Source: Macrostomum hystrix (taxonomy: Eukaryota; Platyhelminthes; Macrostomidae). From it: 64,000 bases of DNA. Both the position numbers and the translations under genes were made by a program. Under the pieces are notes generated by a model. The model did not search any database. It was not told where the DNA came from and worked only from the letters and a program-made list of their open reading frames with translations. The stretch spans positions 3,750,001 through 3,814,000 of the forward strand of contig CATNEN010000001.1 in the NCBI GenBank assembly GCA_950097015.1. Reading direction: 5' to 3'. The number at the start of each line of letters is the position of its first letter. The stretch's first letter is position 1. This document shows positions 40,601 through 49,442 of this stretch, in pieces.

Positions 40601-41490
40601 TGCCAGTGTTTTTCAATCCCTATTTGAAAAAATCTTGGTGTAGAAGCCACCTACATGCTGAAAAGTCTTGCCTACGAGTACTAATGGCACTGTTTGGTTT
40701 AATTTTTACCCATGCCTACTTGCGAGCTTGTGCGCTTACTAATATTCGATACTCATCCCTCAACTACTGTCTACTAACAGTAGAAATGTTTGGATGTGAC
40801 CTATCTAAAAACATATTGGTACTTGCAACTGTTAATGATTTGACTTCGACATGAAACTGCATATTGGACCCAATTCAAGTGCGAGATATAAAAAAATCAA
40901 TTTCTGTATCAAGCGATCTTCCTTATCAGTCGCTATTTCTCCCCTTTTGGAAAGACCACGGGCTATTTCAAATACCCGTGCCTACTTCACGATAGCTCCA
41001 AAAGCCGAATAACAGATTTTCCTGAAAGTCCACCATATGGATCAACATTTCCCACCTTTTACGAGCTACGACGAGCTATGAACTTTCAAAGCCATCACGA
41101 CGTCAGCATCGTCGAGATATTCAACGATTCTTGTCGAAGACCCTGGTGAAATATTTTTTCATATGAAGTATGATTTCAAAATTATTGAAATATAATGTAT
41201 GAATTGCAAATAAGTCACGATGCATTGGAGTGTAAGTAAGTTTTGTAGACCGAGTCTACTAGTTCGACTTTATCCGAAAGTTAAAAGTTGCTCCGAGAGT
41301 AGCGCCTGAGATTTTATTTATTTTGTTACGATGCTGCTACACAGAAGCAGCCGCCCAGCCAAAGCAAGGACATCTGGCCATAGACAAAAGAAAATATAAA
41401 TACGAGTATAATCGGTAACGGTATGCAAGTCACCACATCCCTTCCCAAAAAAGTTCTGAAAAGATTTGTACAGAGTACAGTGAGTGGCCA
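40601..41490. other. Intergenic; one dispersed repeat, possible Gypsy 3' flank
   Basis: No gene. The segment 40960-41040 is the inverted counterpart of 3690-3765 (shared GGAGCTATCGTGA and ATTCGG...TTTTGGAGC). The last 250 bp could be the terminal repeat of the Gypsy remnant on the minus strand, but no second copy is present to confirm it. Confidence 0.4.
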
Positions 41491-41495
41491 TCAGT

Positions 41496-42035
41496 CTATC
41501 TGGCTTCGAACGTGGCCAAGCGGATCATCGTGATAACATTGTCAGTCGGATTAGGACTCGGTGCTGAAGCTTTGTTCTCCTCAGAAAGTGCTGGGTGAAA
41601 AAAACTGGCAGAGTCTTTGTTCTCTTCGGTTACCATGGTGGACTCATTGCTACGCAGGTCTGAAGCCTTTGGAGCTTCGGCGGGTTCGGCAGACGCAACA
41701 GACTTGTGAACCTGATCCAAATGCAGATGTGCGTGTCGACCGTCATCAAAAGGCAGTCAAAAGATCTCGAGCGAGTGCTAGCAGTCAGTCGCCGGCTTCC
41801 AGCGGCCCCCGTTCGCGAAATCCCTTGCCAGCACCGCATCGCCGACCTCGACATGGCGATCATGTGCATGAATATCATGATGCTGTTTCTGCAGCGCCTG
41901 CTGCTGCTGCACCCTGGTTGTCAAATCAGGCCTGACTCGGTTGAGCAGAGAGCGCAACCTCAGCAGCTCGCACGGAGGAACCACAGTTGTGGCGTGCGGT
42001 GTCACGCGGTAGGTCAGTAAAAATCGTCCAAAGGG
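41496..42035 (-). pseudogene. Ty3/Gypsy integrase C-terminal fragment
   Basis: On the minus strand, FLLTYRVTPHATT is the conserved YRxTPHxTT end of the integrase core. It is followed by VRPDLTTRVQQQQALQKQHHD and EVGDAVLARDFANGGRWKPA, the chromo-like DNA-binding end of many Gypsy elements. A frameshift then leads to HLDQVHKS and an acidic tail (41496-41720). No reverse transcriptase is present. The fragment stops at 42072, where the segmental duplication begins. Confidence 0.78.
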
Positions 42036-42075
42036 CCCCCCTTCTGCTTAGCCTCGATGGTTAAGCAGACTCTGC

Positions 42076-42215
42076 GATGGTATACATGTGGCCAGGCTCA
42101 ACATATCCATTCATTAGCTGGTATTCTTTGCGATCTTTCGAGTGCCTCATCGTCGAGTTTCTCAGCCCATTGTTTGGTTCAGCAATATAGATTTAAACAA
42201 CATTATTTAAAGTTT
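42076..42215 (+). pseudogene. FReD 3' end fragment
   Basis: Identical or nearly so to the last 100 bp of the FReD coding sequence and the first part of its 3' UTR (SAMVYMWPGSTYPFISWYSL is readable). It lacks everything upstream, so it is a truncated copy produced by the segmental duplication breakpoint. Confidence 0.85.
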
Positions 42216-42394
42216 TAAAGTGTCTTTAAAAAACTACGAGCGTATTTGTTTTTTTTCTTTGAAGCCAGCGCAGAAACGTTATCAGTGAAGAAATATTGCT
42301 TTGTTAAAAAATTCATTTGAACTCCGAGTCAGAGCTGTCTCACATTACATACTAAATGAAATAAAAATGAATAGAGACAAAAATGTTGTCTTAT

Positions 42395-42948
42395 CTCTCC
42401 CGTGTCTCATCTCCCCCGTGTCTCATCTCTATCATGCCTCATCTCTCCCGTGTCTCATCTCTCCCCTGTCTCATCTCTCCCGTGTCTCATCTCTCCCGTG
42501 TCTCATCTCTATCATGCCTCATCTCTCCCGTGTCTCATCTCTCCCCTGTCTGATCTCTCCCCTGTCTGATCTCTCCCGTGTCTCATCTATCCCGTGTCTC
42601 ATCTCTCCCGTGTCTCATCTCTCCCGTGTCTCATCTCTATCATGCCTCATCTCTCCCCTGTCTCATCTCTATCGTGTCTCATCTCTATCGTGTCTCATCT
42701 CTATCGTGTCTCATCTCTCCCGTGTCTCATCTCTCCCGTGTCTCATCTCTCCCGTGTCTCATCTCTCCCGTGTCTCATCTCTCCCGTGTCTCATCTCTAT
42801 CGTGTCTCATCTCTATCGTGCCTCATCTCTCCCGTGTCTCATCTCTCCCGTGTCTCATCTCTCCCGTGTCTTATCTCGATCTCCCATGTCTCACCTCTCC
42901 TATGTCTTATCTCTCCCTTTCTCACCTCTCCCCGTATCATCTCTCCAG
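42395..42948. repeat. Minisatellite, 16-bp core family (copy B, left part)
   Basis: About 34 units of GTCTCATCTCTCCCGT with CTATCATGCCTCATCTC and CTATCGTGTCTCATCTC variants that are absent from copy A. So the two copies of the duplicated array have evolved separately. It ends at CCAG, the target of the solo LTR. Confidence 0.93.
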
Positions 42949-44104
42949 TGTGATATTTTGACTTAGGTCTCTCTTTACGTTGAGATTCCTAAATGAGGTC
43001 GGGTGTCCTACTCTTTGTGAGAGATTCTCTTTTCGCAACTCGAAAATAACGAAGACAAGACGATTCAAATCCCAAGCTAAACAGCTGATATTTAAGTGTT
43101 AATTAGTAAATAAGAGAAAGCTATGATCACTGATCAATTCCCCTGGCAGCGCTCTTTTCGTCCCCTGCCAGGTACTGTACTTAATTCAATCCAATTCACA
43201 ATTCGCACTAACAAAATCTCGATCCGCAACACAAAACACGAACTCTACTCGACAATACGACACGATAAATAACACAAATAAATCCTAGACAAACAGATAG
43301 TCCCTATAACAAAACAAGACAAATAACGCGAAACCTAACCAAAATCCCTAACATAAAACCGAGGCGACCAGCAAGCACTTCTGCACTATGGCACAACGAT
43401 AGTTCTATCGTGCCACACCTAATGTCTGTTCGACGGCGTCCCACCGATGATTGTCGGCGATATGGAGAGTGCTTCCGTGCTTGCCAATCCCTATCTAACA
43501 CTCCGTCAGCAGTTGGCCAGACGTACCGAGCTCAGCGCAAGCTACTTACTGACGTGGGGTTGAGTGTGGGGGTTTTCTTTGACTAACTAGTTGGACCGGT
43601 TTACCTGTCCCGGTATCTATTTACTAGGATGCGTAACACGAATGAGAACAATATCAAGATCAAGAGCAAGAGCAAGGTCAAACGCGAGACCAGAATCACA
43701 TGAGAACAATATTTCAGCGCAATAGTCAGTTTTATAGTCAAGCGCCCGCCCCAGCCCTCATCAAAGCCTGGGTGCCGGCCGCGCCGCTTGTTCTTCTGCC
43801 AGGTCGACCCTGCCGGTTAACGAACCGGCTGCTGATTGGCCCGGCTCGGGGTGTCGCACTTAAGTCGGTTCACCTCAATCGGCTAGCCGTCCTCCCATTG
43901 GTTGGGCCCACCAGACCAGGGCTAGTCTGATGCCTTGGCTGTAGAGCAGGGGTGACCGGCCGGTCGCGTGTTAGGCCTGGCTGGGGTGCGCATGTACAAA
44001 CAACTAACCTATAAGATACATTAAAATAATTCATAATATTGACGTGCGCGAATAAGTTACTACAAGTAGAAATATACGCATTATAAAAACATGCCGACAC
44101 TACA
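42949..44104. mobile_element. Solo LTR (1,156 bp) in minisatellite
   Basis: It begins TGTGATATTTTG and ends GACACTACA, the TG...CA form of a retrotransposon LTR. It is flanked by CCAG on both sides (42945-42948 and 44105-44108). The flanking arrays and the paralogous copy A, which lacks it, show it is a clean insertion. No internal coding region remains, so it is a solo LTR left by recombination. It holds an Arg/Ser-coding-like GAGCAAGAGCAAGG stretch and GC-rich segments at 43750-43990. Whether it belongs to the Gypsy remnant nearby cannot be told. Confidence 0.75.
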
Positions 44105-44165
44105 CCAGTATCTCATCTCTCTCGTATCTCATCTCTCCAGCATCTCATCTCTCCAGCATCTCATC
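44105..44165. repeat. Minisatellite, 16-bp core family (copy B, right part)
   Basis: Four units of the CAGTATCTCATCTCT and CCAGCATCTCATCTC type, equivalent to the 3' edge of the copy A array. Confidence 0.85.
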
Positions 44166-44856
44166 TCTCTATCCTTTGCGCCTGTTTTCTTCATTTCAGT
44201 TTCTACTTTCTTAATTATCCATTTAGGAGATGCAGTTAGCTTAATGTTTTCAGGTTTTCAAGCTCAACTGCGTTGGTGTTTTTCTAAATTTCCCAATTCA
44301 ATAAACGTGATAATTTATTAAAAGTTAGTTGTATTTTTTAGATTTAAAAATAAACACTCAGTTAGCAGCGTTTTGCAAAAACATTTTGCTCAATAAGCTT
44401 CATCAATTCCAGTCATTATCCAGGAATTCATATCGATCTGTGCGCAAAATGCAATGAACAAGATCACAAAATATGTAAGCCTAGTTTTGTATTTTTTACC
44501 AGTGCATTATTTAAAAGAAGAGCAATCTGATTGATTTATTGAACTGTCAGGCAGATCGATCGGGTTAGACTACAGAGACCACAATTCGTGTGTGAATGCA
44601 GCGTTCTGTGATAAACATCGCTTGCGCGAGCTCTAGCAGGTAACAATCCATTTTAGAACCGAATCTGTTTTTTTATATTCCTCAGAATGGGGGATTTGGT
44701 TTATCATTAGCATTGGTTAATTACCGATATTCCGCTTGGCAATTGCTTAGAAATACTGTGAAAGACTAAATTAGCAAATAGCTTCGTCCATTATTGAAGT
44801 TAGTTGTTTTGTTATATTCTCAGCAAATTATTAGCATTAATTCAAATCTACTACAG

Positions 44857-45969
44857 GGGGTGTTTTACGAACTTGAGTTCAATCTTAAGATCAAACTTAG
44901 GATTGAGTTTAGGATCGACGTGTTCTTTGAAGATAAAAGTCGATCTTAGCTGGGATCCAACTTAGGTCTGACCCACAGATAGTATAATAATTATTATAGT
45001 ATATTATAGTTATATTATATTATAGTTATATTATATTATAGTTATTATAGTATCTGTGGTCTGACCTAAGGGAAGATAAGATCGAACTTGCGACTGGTGC
45101 GTTTTATCAAGAGAGACTGTCTATGACCAAAACTGTCATGCTCGATCTTAACTTTAGGACACATCTAGAGTTGTCCTAAGTTTCAAGTCGCTATCTGAAC
45201 AGCAAGAGTCGATCTTTTGGATGTTGTTGTTGGCACCGTCGACAGAGCTGACAGGTAAGCTTGACAGACATATGTCACCGCGCAATGGCGTGTCAACCAC
45301 CGAAGAATCAAAGCCATTCGACACGCCTTTGTAGGCTACATCCGGAAGAAAAGAAAGAACCGTCTTGTCGACGTCCGTCAACGGTTCGGCTGCAGATACA
45401 CCGCTACCCTTCCGGTGCTGTTCATTGAACGCAGTTGCAGCCTTAGCTATTGTGTCGCTGCACAATGAGGCCAGCTTCTTTCTGCATTTGTCAGGGGAGC
45501 GCCTTGCGACACCAGCAGCGGACACGGATAGCGCGATTTCTCCAGCAATTTCTTCTTCTGGAGGTTCGTGCCTGCATCCCTGTGCTTCGCTCTCAGCATC
45601 GGCTTCTCTCTTGCCATCTCCAGCAGGATCTCAATCTCTTTCTGACTAAAATTAGGTCTTCTTTTATCAGCCATTCGAATGTGATTTGCAATGCAAAATA
45701 AACTCAACAAGAAGTACTATAAGCTGTGACCGTGTCTCTGGCTAAAATACGGCATATATAAAACGGCTAGTTTGACGCCACTCGGAATTAGTCTATGGTC
45801 AACCCTATCTTAGACTTTCTCGTCCACAACCAAAGCTCGACCTTAGCTAAGATCGAAGTTAGAAGTGACTCCTAAGTGTTTGTAAAACGCATTTATGGCT
45901 CAGTCTTAAGTTCGAGCCTAAGTTGGAACTTAGGAGTCAGTCTTAAGACGCAGTTCGTAAAACACCCCC
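44857..45969. mobile_element. Harbinger-like element with precise insertion site
   Basis: Ends GGGGTGTTTTACGAACT and its exact inverse, flanked by CAG on both sides (44854-44856 and 45970-45972). Copy A of the segmental duplication shows the empty site CTACAG|ATGG, which fixes the borders. The sequence near both ends is rich in AACTTAGGA/TCTTAAG motifs. It encodes a broken Myb/SANT-like protein on the minus strand, but no transposase, so it depends on another element for movement. Confidence 0.85.
45154..45674 (-). pseudogene. Myb/SANT-like DNA-binding protein of Harbinger type, frameshifted
   Basis: MADKRRPNFSQKEIEILLEM (from 45674) is the N-terminal SANT-like helix found in the accessory DNA-binding proteins of PIF/Harbinger transposons. 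The second part continues in another frame (RRSPDKCRKKLASLCSDTI ... EPLTDVDKTVLSFLP, 45525-45154), similar to the C-terminal half of the same family. The frame switch is near 45500-45530; a missed intron is an alternative to a true frameshift. Confidence 0.65.
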
Positions 45970-46674
45970 CAGATGGCCGGAGCTGCAGATATCGAGCGAA
46001 CCTACTGGTAGCTGGTGCGCGACGGTCAGCAAGAGTTTAACTCTGACGCTGTTGGGTTGAACGAATCTGACAGCTTTTGCAATCGTTGCAGCTGCATCTG
46101 GGGATAATGGGGCCGCAGAAAGTGCAGAAACAGATTTAACAACAATGGCCATCTATTGTGGGTAATTTTGGAATTGTAAGCGTGCTCGGCACTTACTAAA
46201 CAACAACAACAAACTGTTCTGTTGGCGCAACTTTCCAATGGAAGATCGGAATGGACGATATCAACAGTTTAAGCTCGGCTTTTTCAACCTTCGACAATGA
46301 CAGCGATACGGCTCTAAGAGGAATTGCGCCAGATCCTACTGGTCTGGCTGGTGGCTCGCAGAATGCTTCTGGAACTGTCGCTACGTCAACTTTGAAGCCA
46401 AGGCTGCTGGCGAAACTGTTGGGCAAATGATGTTGTACGCCTCACCAACACATCAACACATCCATTTGTTCTCTGGTACTCAATAAAGAGTACTCAATCA
46501 GTGCCTCATTGTTGAGATTGTCTAAACCTAGCTCAAGACAAGTCAACAGTCAATGAAAACCTACAGATAAATTGTTTAAACAGTCTTCATTCTAGCAAAT
46601 CATGACACGTCATTTTTAAAAACACCTTTGAAAAAAGTTTTTAAAGACACACTTTCTTACATGTACGAGAATGT

Positions 46675-46890
46675 GCTCGGGAGAGATAAGACACGGGAGA
46701 GATGGGACACGGGAGAGATGGGACACGGGAGAGATGGGACACGGGAGAGATGAGACACGGGAGAGATAAGACACGGGAGAGATGGGACACGGGAGAGATG
46801 GGACACGGGAGAGATGAGACACAGGAGAGATGAGACACGGGAGAGATAAGACACAGGAGAGATGAGACACGGGAAAGATGGGACATGATT
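46675..46890. repeat. Minisatellite, 16-bp core family, at duplication end
   Basis: About 13 units of GAGACACGGGAGAGAT with GGGACACGGGAGAGAT variants. It begins exactly where homology between the two segmental duplication copies stops. Confidence 0.93.
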
Positions 46891-46967
46891 TAGGTGCTGA
46901 AAATGCCAGGTGAGCATTGAAGAGTTTTGAGTTTGAGTCCTGATTCCTGCCCTATGAAAGCGTATTG

Positions 46968-47240
46968 ATTGGGTCAGATGTGCAGCCGACAGCACAGCCG
47001 CAGCTATTGTGCGGCGCATCTGAAGGCTGCGTACGGCTGTTCAGTCCACGGACTTGGGGGACGCCACACCCACCTTCAATTATCCCAGTTAATGCTGGTA
47101 CCCATTTACCAGCTGGGTGAACTGAAGCAATGCAGAGTTAAGTGTCTTGCTAAAGGACACAAATTGTTCCAGGAATCGAACCCCCGACCTTCAAGTCGTG
47201 AGTCCGACGCTCTAACCACTAGGCTACAACCGTCAGGTGA
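46968..47240 (-). mobile_element. tRNA-derived SINE, best preserved copy
   Basis: Read on the minus strand it starts with a tRNA-like head: GTTGTAGCCTAGTGGTTAG has a good A box (TAGCCTAGTGG), and GGGGGTTCGATTCC has a good B box (GGTTCGATTCC). The body follows, including CCTTTAGCAAGACACTTAAC, a palindromic CCCAGCTGGTAAATGGGTACC-like core, GGGTGGGTGTGGCG, AGTCC-GGACTGAACAGCCGTACG and a final GGCTGCACATCTGACCC. Related copies are at 2466, 23530, 27600, 50655, 51207 and 57070. Confidence 0.85.
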
Positions 47241-47339
47241 GTTGTTGCGCTTATATCGCTTTTAAAAAGCAGAAATGAGATGGCTTTGTGCATAAAATTA
47301 TCCTGAATTGCATTAGCTTGTTTACAATCGCTAATGTAA

Positions 47340-48060
47340 CTAGTGGTATCACAGCAATGCCTAACAAAAGATCCCGGCGTGTTAAAGGAAGTCTAACGCA
47401 TTGACAAGAATCCGCATGGCGACACGAGCCTATTGGAGGTGAGCCACCTCACCTGAACAAACTAGAATTTGATGAGGCCACAACAAGATGAGGCCTCTAG
47501 AAATTGATCCGGAAGGCAAACAGTTCCTTTGGCAGGCGATTAGAACAGTCGCCAGCATATACTGTACGGTTATTGTCACAATCCACAGCATGGAGGAAGT
47601 TAAGGCTATTTGCAATCGAGTCTCGATAATTAATTGTTAATTAACAGGTTGGACTGGGAGCCGTACAACAACTCGGGGCACTGTGAGTAATATTTTTAAA
47701 TAATGTCAGTATTAGGTAAATTATTTTAGGCAATAGCATGATTCAGGAGAAGTAGTGAAAATGTTCCGAAGCGGCACACGCACGCGGACACCGTGAGCAG
47801 GCACTCACACAAACGCATACCGCTATGTACATCTGCATAGGCTTATGCATAGTCTAACGTAGTGTACACTCATTGTGTTGGGGGTTGGTTCTTGTGGACT
47901 TGAATTACATTTCTTGACATCGTAGGTATGGCAAGTGCTACAATCTGGAGATCTTAATCAGCACCATAGTGGACGAAGATCCTTCAAGCGTTGAGGAGAA
48001 GGAGAACTCGGTAGTTGAAGCCGTCTCAAAAAAGTTCAGCGGTACTTCGTCGTTGTAGAA
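47340..48060 (+). pseudogene. ABCA-type transporter ATPase relic
   Basis: FDEATT (47466) corresponds to the Walker B/D-loop LDEPTT. IDPEGKQFLWQAIRTVASIY and VIVTIHSMEEVKAICNRV match the H-loop region of ABCA ATPases (HSMEE is characteristic). VGLGAVQQLGAL before a GTGAGT donor (about 47682), and RYGKCYNLEI after a TCGTAG acceptor (47925), match the following CLGSxQQLK...FGxGYxL segment. A local duplication of GATGAGGCC breaks the frame between the D-loop and the next helix. The rest of the transporter is not seen. Confidence 0.65.
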
Positions 48061-49442
48061 GAGTTTTACGATGGTGTGCACTTTTCGATACCAGCGTCTA
48101 GTATCAGCCGTCTATCTGTGGCCCTTCACCTGGCTGCTGGATAACTGCAAAGGCCAGTGCAACCAAGCACTTCTCGCTGCACCAGATGTCTATGGACCAG
48201 TTGAAGGATAGGTGGAAATCCGCGTGTCCGTATGTCCGTATCCTATGGCGCAGTCCGTAACTGAGCTCGAAAAGGTTTAGCCAGTCGAGGCAAAGACTAT
48301 CTATTTCTATCGTTTGCTTTTTCATGCTACTAAGAGACGGAAGTACGCAATTTTTACTACACACACTTTTTTGATTTTTAAACTGTCGCCTCATTTCTTT
48401 TTAACAAAAAACTATCATGCATTGAAGACATTTGTGCATAAAAATGATTCAACCAATTCTCTTAGAAGCTGTCGAAATACGTTTTTAAGGACAGAATGTT
48501 TTTTTTCAACTAAAGCATCTGGTCGTTTCGTTGAACATTTCTTTTTGCCATGCAAGAATTGATTGATTAAAAAACCATCGTTGCAGTGGGTCCTTTGAGA
48601 ACTGAGAATAACTTTGACAGGTGATGATTGAGGCTGGGGATGTTGATGACCGTGTCTCTTTTTCATCATTATCCTCTCTCCCCTCTCTCCCACTAGTTCT
48701 CTCTTGATCTTCCGTTTATTGCTGCCCAGCAACCGATGGGAGACCTGTGAAAGCTCAGAGAACTTTGGGAAGATGCGATATCAAACAATTGAACAATTGA
48801 ACAAGAGCTGCCCTCTCTACTCAGCTCAACGGGTGACAGAGGAGCTACGCAGTCCAATTAGACACCGCATAATTAACAAGGGATTGGAAATGACACAGGT
48901 ATCTGACTTAAAAATACTCTACGGACTAGTGCTTAATGCTGAGCAAGTACTTGTCAGAGAGTTACCATTGCGAGAGGGCTACAGCTTTTAAATGATTATT
49001 CGATATCGATAAGCGCATCAAAATTCGCTACTTCTTCCTAAGTTTTCACCTTTTTAATAGCACTGATGAGATATTTTTTATATCAATACCTAAATAGCAT
49101 TTTCAAATTTTCTTGTCTTCCTTAAGCGTACAAAAATATTCATTAATCAGAAAAGTTAATCTAAGTTAAAATTAGAGAAACTTACAGACACGGCATGGAT
49201 AGTCAAAAAAATTATCATAAAATAAAACAAACTAGAACAAACTGGATCAGAGCCAGTTAGAGCGATTGGCCAGTGTCATGCTGCACTCACTGCACTCACT
49301 AGTATAACTGGATGGAAGCTGCGCTGAGTGAATTTAAATATTTTGCCAACATTTTGCATGAGGGCAGTGAGTTAAGAGCCACACTTAAGCCAAGCAGATC
49401 AGCTGGCATTTGTTAGACACTTTTATATTGTCTGGCTTGTCA
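48061..49442. other. Intergenic, no gene seen
   Basis: AT-rich. Small frames at 48104-48394 (minus) and 48704-48991 (plus) have no recognisable motif. The region just before 49443 should hold the promoter of the glycine-rich protein gene. Confidence 0.4.

Larger units (their letters stand above)
44770..46510 (+). pseudogene. FReD pseudogene (copy B), split by a transposon
   Basis: Same layout as the pseudogene at 29981-30600, interrupted at 44856 by the 1.1-kb Harbinger-like element. It shares the TAA stop (46105-46107), but the next codon is TGG where copy A has TGA. So the gene was already dead before the segmental duplication, and the second stop arose later in copy A. The exon 2 remnant shows the same internal deletion. 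Confidence 0.82.
42073..46672 (+). repeat. Segmental duplication, copy B
   Basis: Counterpart of 28441-30738. After removing the solo LTR (42949-44104) and the Harbinger-like element (44857-45969) it is collinear with copy A. It begins inside the FReD coding end, right next to the Gypsy fragment, and ends at TACATGTACGAGAAT, where a minisatellite begins. Confidence 0.88.

Noticed and set aside
47150-47240. tRNA gene suggested by good A and B boxes
   Set aside because: The tRNA-like head continues directly into a conserved SINE body shared with six other loci, and the acceptor stem cannot pair well.
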